This document shows, one piece after another, positions 20,086-31,029 of a stretch of DNA of 64,000 nucleotides. The translations under genes were made by a program, and so were the position numbers. The stretch is from Agapetus fuscipes (lineage: Eukaryota > Arthropoda > Insecta > Trichoptera > Glossosomatidae): assembly GCA_951799405.1 (NCBI GenBank), contig OX637344.1:4278001-4342000 (forward strand). The letters run 5' to 3'. Each line of letters opens with the position of its first letter. Positions within the stretch are counted from its first letter, which is position 1. The notes under the pieces are model-generated. The model was not told where the DNA came from. It saw nothing but the letters and a program-made list of their open reading frames with translations, and did no database searches.

Positions 20086-20605
20086 GAATGGATGATGAAA
20101 GACTGACCATTTGTATATACAGAGAAAATTTTAAAGGAAAAAGAGGGAGAGGAAGACCGAGAAAAGTAAGGCTTGATCAGATTGGGGAAATTAAATGAAA
20201 GGGGAGTTACTCTGAGGTCAGCTGGGTCATGCACAGTCTTCGGGAACCACTCTTTTCGTGTTGCCGGGCCGGTGGCATGGAATGCTCTCCCAGAGAGGCT
20301 GAGAGTCCAGGAAGATGAGACAGCCTTCAGGAAGATGCTCAAAGCATTCTTGTTTTCCCGCTAGAGCCCACATGCGCCTTAGTAGTGATGTAAATCACAA
20401 AAAGGCGCATATAAATCTAGTTATCTATAACTATTATTATTATTATTAAATTGTTAAAGAATGGGATAAGCAGAGTGAATATAAAAGAAGGGCGTGTATG
20501 AAAAAGGTGATGGATATGAAGGAATTGAAAAAGGAATAGCAAAATTGGGAAAAAATTGAGCCAACTCTGCGGAAGCCGCCCCTAGTGAAATGGTGACTTT
20601 TTTTT
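20086..20605 (+). pseudogene. LINE-B remnant split by an L2-like insertion
   Basis: Left part (to about 20192) encodes the RLT.CIYRENFKGKRGRGRPRKV region. The right part (from about 20448) resumes with TGTTAAAGAATGGGATAAGC and continues to CCCCTAGTGAAATGGTGAC. Joined conceptually they match 58100-58330 in order, so the copy was complete here before the 20193-20447 insertion. Frames are broken. Its 3' tail is cut by the poly(T) of the next element. Confidence 0.8.
20189..20447 (+). mobile_element. L2-like LINE 3' fragment nested in LINE-B
   Basis: Frame 20173-20364 reads RGVTLRSAGSCTVFGNHSFR then VAGPVAWNALPERLR and FRKMLKAFLFSR, the C-terminal signature of L2/CR1 elements. The tail AAAAAGGCGCATATAAATC ends in (ATT)n. 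AAATT occurs on both sides (20188-20192 and 20448-20452) as a possible target duplication. Confidence 0.8.
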
Positions 20606-21290
20606 TTTTTTTTTTTTTTTTTTAAGGAATCCTGTGCGGGAGGCTCCCCAATTCTTGTGAGTCTTGGGGGTCTATGTCACCCTGGAAGGGTGCCGCAGAG
20701 GTGTTGCTTGAGTTCTTGGTTCTGTCGTGAGGCGCTGCAAGGAAGTGGTGATTGATGTTGGTTTGAATAAAACCGGATTAAATTGGGAAGGGAACACAGA
20801 TACTGGTAGACCATTCCATAAACGGGCAGTTTGGCAAAGGAATGAGTCATGAAAACGCCAAGTTCTCATAGTTTTGAGATCGACTGCAAAGGGATGAATG
20901 AGAGTCGTACTACGAGTTTCCCTTTCTGAAATGCGAGGGGGAGGGATTAATGAATGGAGCTCATTAGAACAAGCTCCGTGATAATATCGATAAAAAAGAC
21001 TGAGCATTCCAACTTTTCTTCTGTGCTGGAGCGGCTGCAGATCGGATGTCAGAGAAGGATCATTGATCAACCTCACTGCCCTCCTTTGCACAGAATCAAG
21101 TTGGTCACTCAACTTCTTGGACATACCACACCAGAGATGGCTGCCATATTCGATAATGGGGCGGATTTGGGATTTATACAGAGTCAATAACTGGGCTGAA
21201 GTAAAAACTGGACTGAGTAAAGGTTACAGACTCTTATTAACAAGACTCCTAGATTTCCGTGTTTGGTTATATGAGACCCATTTATTAAAG
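20598..21290 (-). CDS. Jockey/CR1-like LINE: C-terminal reverse transcriptase fragment (20672-21187)
   Basis: A 171-codon minus frame starting MTLYKSQIRPIIEYGSHLW, then LDSVQRRAVRLINDPSL, LSLFYRYYHGACSNELHSLI, FLCQTARLWNGLPVSVFPS and a short polar end. This is the region after the reverse transcriptase core in Jockey and related insect LINEs; YADD is absent. The 3' UTR reads CACCTCTGCGGCACCCTTCC, ATAGACCCCCAAGACTC and CTCCCGCACAGGATTCCTT, then a 26-base poly(A). That tail recurs on SINE-B copies at 23711 and 40753. The fragment is 5'-truncated near 21290. Confidence 0.85.
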
Positions 21291-21527
21291 ATCGTCAGTA
21301 ATATTAATTTATTATGAATATCACAGAATTTTTTTTCTAAAAATAATTGTGTAATGAAATACTGCAAATATTTGAGCTTTCGAGAGAGGAATACTTTTAA
21401 TTTAATTTATTTCAGTACAAAATTCATTACTTTCCGTTTGTTTGTATTTGTTCATCTTTTTAAAAAAATCCTGAGAATATAAAAAAAAAAAAAAAACCTA
21501 GAATACGTACTTGTTTTGACTTTGAGA
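21291..21527. other. unassigned AT-rich
   Basis: Only A/T runs seen. Confidence 0.5.
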
Positions 21528-21665
21528 CGCAAACATTCAAAACCGGCAATCTAGGAGTTTTATTTATAAGGTAAATACACGGACACACTTTCTGTGTTTC
21601 TATACATTAATTTCATTTTAGGAAAACAGCCTAGATTGCCGTTTTTGATTCTTTATGACCCGTTG
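21528..21665. mobile_element. small inverted-repeat element
   Basis: CAAAACCGGCAATCTAGG is mirrored by CCTAGATTGCCGTTTTTG about 90 bp on. A third CTAGATTGCCGGGTTTGG occurs near 22112-22130. Confidence 0.5.
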
Positions 21666-22487
21666 AAAAGTGCAAACTCTACTAATAGAGCTTTCTATAG
21701 AAACTATAATATGTAAATAATCGTAAAAAAATATTTTCGTCTAATTCCATAAATAGATCATACAGAATCAATATAAAGTTTTATAATACCTCGTTACGAA
21801 ATTTTAATATCAAGTTCTTCTATCAATATAAAGTGGAATGAATTTCTTGCACAATATTGCATTTATTGGCCTCTATTGACTGCTCGCTCCTGGCACAAGG
21901 AAATTACAGCTCCTATTCGATTCGCGGTAACTTCGATCAAATTAAATTCATTGAATTCTAGACAGTTCGAAGACGGAATACTATAAATATCATAATAGTG
22001 CAAACCAAAGTCGGCAATGTAAGAATTTTTCCGAAAATTAAATAAATATACAGAAACAGAGGAAAATTTATTCTCATCATTTTTGCACAGATATCTGATT
22101 TTTTTAAAAGTGCTAGATTGCCGGGTTTGGTTCTATATGATGCACGCGAAACGGAACTTCTGGTCAATTTAATATTCTAGAGACGAGGCGTCAGAAACTG
22201 AGAGAGACAGATGTACAGACTCCGCGATAGACAGAGATAGAATATATTACGGGATAGAAAGAGAGAGATGCATCTGATAAAGTGACGTATGCAGAAATAG
22301 AGTTTTACCTCAATGTACGAATTTTATTCGCTTTTAATAAATCTGCTCGTATAATCTAAGTAACAGAAATAAATTAACAAGCATAGTCCATCATTCATGG
22401 ACATCGACAGCAGAATCGTGCAATTTTATTTTAGATTTAAATAGATCTTTGACATTTCTTTTCTTTTAAATCGTTGTACAAGTAAAT
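21666..22487. other. unassigned stretch
   Basis: AT-rich with a GAGAGA-rich patch near 22190-22270. No frame recognised. Confidence 0.5.
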
Positions 22488-22970
22488 CTATAATCTAAGT
22501 TGCAAAGATGTATTACATTTAAGATTCATATTACATGTATTCGTACTATTCACGTTTACACATGCCGCATATGGGCTAACAACATTAAAACCCAATCTCA
22601 AATGAACATAACCTGCAACTCTTGCCGACTTCCCCTGAAATATTGGCAAAGTAAACCATGTTTTTTCAGTAATGGTGGTCAGCATGATCTAAGCTGTATA
22701 AGATAAAACGTATAAGTTCGCGCTTACACGTGCCGCATGTAGACTTAACCCAATCTTAAATGATCATATTATATGCATTCTCAGAAGCACACACATATAA
22801 GTGCGCGCTTGCACATGCTGCATGTGAACCTACAACATTAAAACCTAAACTTCAAATGCTCATACACGCTGCAACATTCGCCGACTTTCCCCGAAACAGG
22901 TAACATTGGAAAAGTGAACCATTTTTTAAAGCATTGTGTGGTCAGCCTCATACCAACCTATAAGTCAAAA
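22488..22970 (-). repeat. two family R copies in the same orientation
   Basis: The first (22488-22690) runs from CTAAGTTGCAAAGATGTATT to the GTGGTCAGC block. The second (22700-22970) has a repeated GTATAAGTTCGCGCTTACAC block, then ends CCTATAAGTCAAAAG. Confidence 0.82.
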
Positions 22971-23091
22971 GATCAAATATAATAACATCAAGTCAATCCA
23001 AATCTGTAATTCTGATCTATTTTCTGAAAAAAAATGTTGTTCGTAGACTGGACAGGGAGTAACTCACTTTTGCAGGTTGATTATTATTTTC

Positions 23092-23340
23092 CTTGACTTA
23101 TAGATTGGTATGAGGCTGACCACCCATACTGTAAAAAATAGTTCACTTTGCCAATGTCACCCCTGTTTCAGGGAATGTCGGCAGGAGTTGCAGGGCTTAT
23201 GTTCATTTGAGTTTGGATTTTATTTGTAAGTACACAATCAGCATTTGTAAGCGCGAACTACACGTGTTTGTTTGTGGGCATACATCTGAGAGCTTTAAAT
23301 GAATATATCCTTGCAACTTAGATTATAGATTATAGATTAT
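23092..23340 (+). repeat. family R copy, young subfamily
   Basis: TTCCTTGACTTATAGATTGG to a (ATAGATT)n tail. GATTATTA lies on both sides, a possible target duplication partly merged with the tail. Confidence 0.88.
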
Positions 23341-23710
23341 TACAAGAAGAGGTGGAGGCAGTAGTTATAGGAGGTTAAGGATTAAAGAAGTTTGGCTGCA
23401 GTATCATTAAAGATAAAGAAGAATTGAGAAAATAATATTTTTGTCGTAAAGCGAATCGCTCCAACACACGTAATTCGAGTTTCAAAAACCGTATAAAAAC
23501 GAATACCGAGTTACACGACTGTTCTGAAGTTGTGCATATACTATGTGGGTTAGTAGTTAAGTGTGTGTTAGGGTATTTCCAAGTGCACTTGCAGCATTTG
23601 AATGCAAAGCCTTCACGAGGCCGCATGCATAATATCATTATTATTACCCACAGTCTACGTGCTCGTGCATTTAGTTATAATATGGAGGTGTAGAAACTAA
23701 CTAACAATTC
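23341..23710. other. unassigned stretch
   Basis: No gene. The GGTGTAGAAACTAACTAAC at 23686-23705 resembles GGGGTAGAAACTAACATACG near 59836, so SINE-B may have inserted into an older repeat. Confidence 0.45.
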
Positions 23711-24153
23711 GTCAACGACGTTAGCCATGTTAAAAGCACCGGTTCCCATAGATCACCGAAGTTAAGCAACATGGGGCGCGGTCAGTGCTTGGATGGGTAA
23801 CCGCTCAGGTACACCGCGTATCGTTGGCATCTTGGACCGGTCCGTAGTCCGTAGTGGCAACACTTCGGACTCGTAAATGGAAGGTTGTGGATTCGGATCC
23901 CGGCGGAGCACAAAAATATACCATTTATATTTCGAATGTGCTCTTCGCTGGGTTGAAAAATTCATACACCTTTACCAATGACCGGTCACCAAAGGTCCAT
24001 CCAGCCTTACAGCAACTGGGTCTTGCTTGAGTATAGGCGCTTTGTAGCGACGACCAAGCTCGTACACCTCTGCGGCACTACAACAACATAGACCCCTAGA
24101 GTCTTTAGAATCTAGGGAGTCTCCCGCACAGGATTTCTTAAAAAGAAAAAAAA
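23711..24153 (+). mobile_element. SINE-B, full length, Jockey-like tail
   Basis: A 5S-like head (GTTAAGCAACATGGGGCGCG) is followed by the tRNA-like segment (GTAGTCCGTAGTGGCAACAC, GGATTCGGATCCC) and the body. After CCAAGCTCG the tail is TACACCTCTGCGGCACTAC, ATAGACCCCTAGAGTC and CTCCCGCACAGGATTTCTTA with an A-rich end. This matches the Jockey-like 3' UTR at 20623-20720, not the L2-like tail of the 10518 copy. Confidence 0.88.
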
Positions 24154-24237
24154 TGTTCTATAGGGCGCAGTTGTCCTTAATCCTGTCAAACACAGCAGTG
24201 GTGTAGTCATACAAAACATGTCCAACAAAAAAAAATA
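24154..24237. repeat. short repeat shared with about 59870-59920
   Basis: GCGCAGTTGTCCTTAATCCT and CAAACACAGCA resemble GCACAGTTGTCCCCAGTCCT and CAAAAACAACA at 59 kb. Confidence 0.5.
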
Positions 24238-24525
24238 GGTTGATTTATTTGGTGAGCGCTGTTTTTGTGTGTATCACACCTCAAGAGCCCTCTGCGAGCT
24301 TGGTCGTCACTGTAAAAAGCGCCAATTCTCAAGCAAGACCCAGTTGTTGTAAGGCTGGATGGGCATTTTGATGAGCGGTCTTTGGTAAAGGTTTATGAAT
24401 TTTTCAACCTAGCGATGAGCAAATTTGAAAATATAAATGGTATATTTTTTGTGCTCTGCCGGGATTCAAACCCACAACCTTCCATTTACGAGTCCGAAGT
24501 GTTACCACTGGACTACGGACTGCTC
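24238..24525 (-). mobile_element. SINE-B copy without 5S head, L2-like tail
   Basis: Minus strand starts at the tRNA-like segment (CCGTAGTCCAGTGGTAACAC, GGGTTTGAATCCC) and ends AGAGGGCTCTTGAGGTGTGA. It lacks the 5S part. Confidence 0.85.
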
Positions 24526-24875
24526 AATGAAATCCTATGTTTTATTGCACAGTTTTAATTCGCTTTTAATACTTTTTTTCTCTCGATCGCTTTTAAAGGC
24601 ATTTTCAGGGGCATAATTAATTGTTACACAATATATGGTCGTTTTCCCTACATTTCGTAATTAATTTTAAAAAGCTATTTTTGAGATTTCTCTGTGAGTG
24701 CTGGGCACACAACAATGGGAGTGAAATTTTGAACATCCATACAAAAAATCGTCCTCGATGGTCAAATAATCCAACACGTCAAAATTTTAAAATGTAACAA
24801 AAATCTCATTTTAGATACTAGATACTCAAAACTAGGAGTTTTAATATCAGATACAAGTATCTACTACTTTATAAG
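24526..24875. other. unassigned; contains a repeat shared with 36530-36600
   Basis: TTTTCCCTACATTTCGTAAT...TATTTTTGAGATTTCTCTGT is found inverted at 36530-36600. Rest unrecognised. Confidence 0.5.
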
Positions 24876-25095
24876 AACGTCGGTGTTATGGCCGAGGGAG
24901 TCAAGTCGCTATTCCTGTCTAGCGTATTTGGAACAGAATAACGTTGGTTCGAATCACGTCTGGCCCTTTTGACCATAACTTCGACCCTGGTTCAACAGTT
25001 GCCATTGCATACACACAAGCTTCCGCTTTCGCATAAAGACAACTGGCCAGGCAAAAACTGCATTCCAAAAGAATGGCATTCCTCTTCACAAATCT
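24876..25095 (+). repeat. SINE-C copy
   Basis: GTTATGGCCGAGGGAGTCAA then GGTTCGAATCACG, a tRNA-like head of the long-variable-arm kind. The body ACAGTTGCCATTGCATACAC, AAGCTTCCGCTTTCGCAT, ACTGGCCAGG and TTCCTCTTCACAAATCTAC follows. The other main copy is at 33407. Confidence 0.75.
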
Positions 25096-25660
25096 ACTAA
25101 AAAGAAAAACATTTCTAACGGAAGTCGCAAGGTGTATTTTTTAGTCTATGCCTCTCTATTTGTCACTCGTTTTATAAATGCATATGTGATCTACATTCAC
25201 ACAAAATATGCAAACGCCTTTACACTTCTTACTTCACAAAAAAAAAAAAGACTACAAAAGAAAGGAAACCCGTTACTCTGCGACGGGAATTTAAATGAAA
25301 AATTCTTTAAATTCTCCGAGTGAGTTCTTGCAAGAATGAAACGCTTAAATGTGAAGAGATTTTTTTTCTCGTCTTGACAGTAATGTAAATAATAAGAGGA
25401 ACCGCAGTGGAGTCGTTAAACTTTAAAAAGACGGACCCGAGTCGTTGCCGCACGATAAAAGACCAAAATTTAATCGCTTCTGAGAGTGGAAGCTCTCTTG
25501 AAAGTTGTAACTTTTTTTTCAAATTTTATTTTCAAACTTGAATGCCGAAAGAATGAATGAATTTATAGAATGGCACTTACATATATTTCATTCCTATCTA
25601 TTTTTTTATACATATAATTTAATGAATAACATAATAATATAATAAATAAAAAACATATAA
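25096..25660. other. unassigned stretch
   Basis: AT-rich with short unrecognised frames. Confidence 0.5.
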
Positions 25661-25945
25661 TTTAGTGTCGGTAATGAAATCAAGAAGACTCCAGTGGGCC
25701 GGACATGTAGCACGTGCAGAGGACTCCAGGATCATCAGAACAGTCTTGGATGGTGCCCCCTCAGGTGTTAGACCACTCGGACGTCCCAGGATGCGGTGGG
25801 CAGACAACGTTGAAGCCGATGCCGAAGTTCTGGGAGTGAGAGGACCATGGAGGGAAGCTGCACAAGACAGAGAGTCCTGGAGGATTGTGGTGCGGGAGGC
25901 CCTGAGCCTTCAAGGCTTATGAGCCGAAGAAAGTAAAGTAAGTAT
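25661..25945 (+). CDS. LINE C-terminal fragment of a third type (25665-25922)
   Basis: An 85-codon frame reading SRRLQWAGHVARAEDSRIIR, then GVRPLGRPRMRWADNVEADA and DRESWRIVVREALSLQGL. This zinc-knuckle-free basic C-terminus (WAGHVAR...GRPR.RW.DNV) is common at the end of insect non-LTR retrotransposon proteins. It is distinct from LINE-A/B (RWFGH). The stop is followed by GAGCCGAAGAAAGTAAAGTA, an AAGT-type tail. Only the last part remains. Confidence 0.75.
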
Positions 25946-26763
25946 AATTTAATGAAAAAATATATTCAAGGATCGAGTACCTACATAAATTTGAATTATA
26001 AATAAGTATTGCTACGTTTACTGCTGGATTCTATTTTTAATTAAAATGACAGAATTTATTTTTACAGAATTTACTTTTCACAATTTACAATTTATTTCAC
26101 AACTTGACAATCACTGTTATAGGTGTTACTTAGTGAATTGCTCTCTTGCGACTCTCGGTACGCACCATTTCGATCTCTTTTATAATGAACCAGAGAGGTC
26201 TTTCTCGCACTTACTAGATCATTCCAACACCAGCACATTATGTACACACACAATCAATAGAACGTCATTCCAATGCACGACTACCCGTACGTGCATAGGT
26301 GTATGCGTGTATAAGCGCACGTACTTCAAGTTCGCGACATTATAAACACTAAATTCCAGAGCACTCAGAGGCTTATCTGCATACTCTGAGATGGCAGACC
26401 ACTGCATTGATAAAGTCCATACTTTTGATATTACCAATGTTGAGGTAATGCACTCTGAGTGTGAAGTGAGGAGACTGATGGCTCTGGAAGCGCTATAAAT
26501 CTATAAAAATATAAATGAAGACTTGGTGAATGTGCAGATTCCTTATGTTTCTCCAATTTTTAAATAACTTGTTTTTTATTTCGTTATTATTATTATTATT
26601 ATTAAACTTAAAAATTCTATTTTATTTGATTAAAAATGTTAATTTCAGTATACCTAACTATAATACATTTTGAATCTTATATTTCTGTTAAATTTTGTCT
26701 ATGAATTTATGTTTTTGTTTTTGTTTTGAAAAAAACTGTTTTGAAAATTATTTTTATATAAAA
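25946..26763. other. unassigned stretch
   Basis: Includes (TTA)n at 26584-26605, and an AAGCGCTATAAATCTATAAA end at about 26490 that resembles an L2-type tail. 26240-26345 weakly resembles 63100-63175. No gene. Confidence 0.45.
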
Positions 26764-26870
26764 ATATTTTTAACCAATCTGCTCCTGAAGATGCCTCATT
26801 AGGCGAAAATGTTCGAGCACAAAAAATAAATTAATAATAAAATTAAAACTTTGTTTTCATTTGATTTTTA
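26764..26870 (+). mobile_element. Penelope-like end with hammerhead-like core
   Basis: CTGAAGA, a GCCU/AGGC stem with a CAUU loop, then GAAA at 26785-26807, followed by AT-rich sequence. Same architecture as 842-875 and 43673. Confidence 0.55.
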
Positions 26871-28179
26871 TATATAACTAAACTCTGCTTCTCTTGCCGC
26901 CTTTCCCTGAAACATGGGTGTATGAAAATGTGAATTCCATTTAGGTAAATAATTAATGATATTTTCTCGCGGATAATCTTTCTCTTTTATTAAATGGAAT
27001 ATTCAGATAATTAAAGGGGCCTGTCAAATGACGGCCATTTTTCTCTCAAGAGGATCCCGTAATACAAAATTGTATAATTTTATTTATTAAGAAGATAATG
27101 ATGGGAAGTTTTGGAAGATGAGTCAAGCAGGATTTAATTAATTTTTATCTCATTAAAACAAAAAAAGATTGGATTTTAGGGAAACGTTCAAGAATATAAG
27201 AGATTGTAATTATAGATACTACGGAAATAATAAATGTGAAATATTTAAGTTCTAAATATAAGTTTAATTGTTTGACAACATTGAAGTAAAGTTTATAATT
27301 TAATAAAAACAATATATTAAAAAGATCAATGTATAATGATGTGTTAATTTTAAATGTGTTTTTTAAAATAAGTTTGTACATCAGAAAGAATGTATTTAAG
27401 TATGTTATTTGTTCTTTTAAATGTGTAGATTGAAAATTTAAGAGAACTTTTATAAATACCTCAATTAATTTAATAACATTTATTATTAAATTATTTTTTC
27501 ATTAAAAATATATTGTAAATGTAGAATAAAAAATATAACTATTTTTAATATGTACATCTGATAAAAGACTTCATAAATAAAATTGTTTTCAAATAATTTA
27601 ATCCATAGAGTAATAAACGAAATTTGACGCTTTTGAAAATTGTTTCCTTTTAAGCAAAGGTGTAGAGTGATTTATCAGAATAAGAATAATTAAGACATTT
27701 TAATTATGTTTATACATGACTTAAATATTAAAAAAAAGGAAAATTAGATAAAAGATTTGTAAAAAAATTAGGAACAATTAAAATGGGTCAGGTAGCAAAA
27801 AGCTTTCAAAATTTCTCGTGATAAAAAAAAAAATCTCTCTCAGAAAAAAGCGTTGAATAAAAAGGACAGCGGTTTCGAAGTTTTAATTTTTTGAATAAGC
27901 TCTGCGCTTACCAAAGTCTAAAGTACATTTCGGTATTTAAAAAGTTAAATGGCCCACAGAGATAGGAGAGGTTAAAAACAACAATTCAACGAATTTTCCC
28001 ATATTTTCATAATCATGTAGGTAAACAAAAACTTGTATGCGTGGTTTTAAAATGAACATCAGTTTTTATTTTATGGGTTTTGTTATATGTAGGTACCCCG
28101 AGTACAATGCATTACATAAACTTCCCTCGATAGCGTATTTAGAAAAAAAAATGTGTTGAAATTAAGGTAACAAGGTAGC
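26871..28179. other. unassigned AT-rich stretch
   Basis: Very AT-rich. A family R scrap (CTTGCCGCCTTTCCCTGAAA) lies at 26893-26915. No gene or other repeat seen. Confidence 0.5.
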
Positions 28180-28600
28180 ACAGTGATAAAACAAGACATG
28201 ACAAAATTCACACATGAATTTACATCACATGACATAACATCGAAATGACAGTAAATCACAATGACAGAACAGCACAAGGAAGAAAACATCACATGACAAA
28301 ACATCACACATCTAAAACAGAACATACCAAAAACGGCACATGAAAAAATATCACATGACAATGTATCACAAACAACCACATAATATACACACCGTTTACA
28401 CATGGTATTTTCAGTTTAGACATGTTTTGTCAATATCAGATGACAAAAATCGAATGACATTACATCACAATGTACTTTCCTGTGATGTTTTGTCATTGAA
28501 ATATTTTGCCATGTGATGTATTGCCATTGTGATGTAATTTCATGTGATGTTCTGTCATGTGATGTTAAGCCATATGACGACAATGTCCCGTGCTGCTTTA
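28180..28600. repeat. TGATGTTTTGTCAT minisatellite, two opposed arrays
   Basis: 28180-28400 reads as CACATGACAAAACATCACA-type units, while 28435-28600 reads in the opposite sense as GTGATGTTTTGTCAT. The period is near 15 bp and units are degenerate. Similar arrays lie at 30525-30660, 35850-35930 and 40078-40300. Confidence 0.8.
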
Positions 28601-28611
28601 TTTTTTTATTT

Positions 28612-28822
28612 TGCAAAATTGTTCCAACTTGCTAATGTCACCCTGTTTCAGGGAAGGCCTGCAAAAGTTGCAAGGTTCATATTTATTAAAGGATTGTATT
28701 TTTTTTTGTAAATAAACGTGCAGAATTTTTAAGCGCGAACTTACACGTGTCTGTTTATGGGCATACATTAAAATATGAATTTTCAATGTTATTACACCTT
28801 TGCAACAGAGATTATAGTTTAT
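28612..28822 (+). repeat. family R copy, 5'-truncated
   Basis: From CTAATGTCACCCTGTTTCAG to TTTGCAACAGAGATTATAG. Confidence 0.82.
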
Positions 28823-29174
28823 ATGTATATAGTGAATATTTGCTTGGCCTATTTACATGTTCAAGAAAACAGGTCAACACTTTGATCACTATCTTTTGAT
28901 GTTTTTCTCTATTCCCCCTTCCTTCCCTCCCTTCATTCCCTCTTCCCGCCCTTTCACCGCACACGGCACTACATTTTGGCGCCAATTTTTCAGGCTCTCG
29001 GGGGGGAACGCGCTGAATCATAAGCAGGAAGGGAATAAAAGGGCGCCAAATATATTAAAAAACTAAAACCTCCCGAGACGGCTGCCGCGAGGATATGAAA
29101 AAAAAATACATGGGTTCTTAAAAAATATTATTTTCGGATTTTAAGGTTTTTTCATTCATATTTTACTAAAGCCT
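28823..29174. other. unassigned stretch
   Basis: A CCTTCCCTCCCTTC-type pyrimidine patch and GGCGCCAA pairs; no gene. Confidence 0.5.
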
Positions 29175-29410
29175 TAGAATAATCTATAATCTAAGTTTCA
29201 AAGATATATTAATATTTAAAATTCATATTGAATGCATGCCCACATACACGAGTAAGTTCGCTCTTACAAATGGCGCATGTGTACTCTCAAATTTAAATCC
29301 AAACCTCAAATGAACATAAGCCCTGTAACTTTTGCCGAACTTCCCTGAAACATTGGTGGGGTGACATTGGCAAAGTGAAACATTTTTTACAGTACCATAC
29401 CAACTTACGT
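29175..29410 (-). repeat. family R copy
   Basis: ATAATCTAAGTTTCAAAGAT to CAGTACCATACCAACTTA; 5' end slightly deleted. Confidence 0.82.
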
Positions 29411-29444
29411 ATAATTGAGAGTTGAGAATAAAAATAATGATTTT

Positions 29445-29614
29445 AGGATGATTTTATTTGGTGTACGCTGTTTTTCTGTGAATCACACCTCAAGAGCCCT
29501 GTGCAAGCTTGGTCGTCGCTATAGAAAACGCCAATTCTCTAGGAAGACCCAGTTGCTTTGACACTGGATGGACCTTTGGTGACTGGTCTTTGGTAAAGAT
29601 ATATGAGTTTTTCT
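29445..29614 (-). mobile_element. SINE-B fragment, body and L2-like tail
   Basis: Minus strand ends AGGGCTCTTGAGGTGTGATT and ACAGCGTACACC; head and tRNA-like parts missing. Confidence 0.8.
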
Positions 29615-30204
29615 GTACAGAAGAGAAGAACTGTTCTTTTAATAATGGTGTGATAACATCAAAAGAGCTCTAGAAAATAAAGCAACTCTTGAAGAAAAAC
29701 TCTGTGTTTATTTTAACATTATGAATTTAAGCCTGCCAGTATTATTATTTGTTACGCCTCTAAAAGGTTTCCACTTCAAACTTTTCCTAAGAACGCCATC
29801 AAAGTTTATAATATGAAATACGGAAAAGTTATAGCCGAGGTATAAAATTGATGAATCAAATATCGACGTCATATTTTTGGTATAAAAGCGTGAATCAGCT
29901 AAACAGAAAGGCTCCATTTGTAGGTCAACCCTTTGTACGTCAATTCCTCAATAGATCCGCCATCATCAAAAACTCTCCCGATCAAACATTTCCAGATTAA
30001 ATGTAAAGATCATATTTCTTACAAATGATCTTTCTTTTATCTAGAGCAGAGGTCTCCAAACTTTAATTCGTGGACCAAATCCTACCAGCGATGGACAATT
30101 AATTATTTAAGTAATTAAATTGTATCTTTAGGCTTTGACGGAAGGTAGTTGATACATGAAGATTGTTTTCCAGGATTAAAAAATATATATTTAATTTTCA
30201 AAGT
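29615..30204. other. unassigned; hAT-like end at about 30045
   Basis: CAGAGGTCTCCAAACTTTAAT resembles the left end of some hAT elements. No clear right end; GTTTGTAAATCCCTGATC at 31349-31366 is a weak candidate. Confidence 0.3.
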
Positions 30205-30465
30205 TTCTTGACTTATAGGTTGGTATGCGGCTGACCACCCATGCTGTAAAAATGGTTCACTTTGCCAATGTCACCCCTGTCTCAGGGAAGGACGGCAAGA
30301 GTTGCAGGGTGTATGTTCATTTGAGATTTGGTTTTTATGTTGTAGGTTCACATGAGGCATGTGCAAGCGCGAACTTGTATGTGCCTGGTTGTGAGAATGC
30401 GTGTAATGTGAATCTCCAATGTAACATATCTTTGCAACTTAGATTAGATTAGATTAGATAGTATG
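30205..30465 (+). repeat. family R copy, full length
   Basis: TTCTTGACTTATAGGTTGG to GCAACTTAGATTAGATTAGA. The CCCCTGTCTCAGGGAAGG stem is intact. Confidence 0.88.
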
Positions 30466-30524
30466 CTCTTTGGAGGGGTTGAAAATTTCATTTGCATTTA
30501 CCAACGTTCTGTTTTAGGAATGTT

Positions 30525-30660
30525 CTGTTTTTTCTTGTGATGTTTAGTAATTGCAATGTTTTGCCATGTGATGTATTATCATTGTGATGTTATGTCATCT
30601 GATGTAAATTCATGTGACGTTATGTCATGTGTTGTTTTGTCACTGTGGCGTTATTTCATT
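30525..30660 (+). repeat. TGATGT minisatellite
   Basis: Degenerate units such as TGTGATGTATTATCAT and TGTGATGTTATGTCAT. Confidence 0.75.
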
Positions 30661-30724
30661 TTCATAGTTTGCTCTTTGTTGAGATGAAAATATAATTTGC
30701 CTTTATCAACCGGAAAACAGCATT

Positions 30725-30925
30725 CTATCTATAATCTAAGTTGGAAAGATATATTAATATTTAACTCAGAGCACGACAACAAGCAGACACGTGCCAGTTC
30801 ACGTTTACAAATGCTGCATGTGCACCTATAAAAAAAATAAAACAAACCTCATATGAAAAGAAACCTTGTATCTCCTGCCGCCCTTCCCTGAAACGGGGTG
30901 GCATTGGCAAAAGTGAACCAAAACA
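30725..30925 (-). repeat. family R copy
   Basis: TAATCTAAGTTGGAAAGATA to GGCATTGGCAAAAGTGAACC. Confidence 0.8.
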
Positions 30926-31029
30926 AAAAAATCATTTGCTATTATTGTTTCTGTGATAAATCATAGCAAAAGCATTTGAAAATGACACGGACGAAAGCAT
31001 GATATTTCATGTAGATTTTGGCATTTGGC

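Noticed and set aside
28180..28600. CRISPR-like regular repeats
   Set aside because: Units are about 15 bp, degenerate and contiguous, with no spacers, in a eukaryotic genome.
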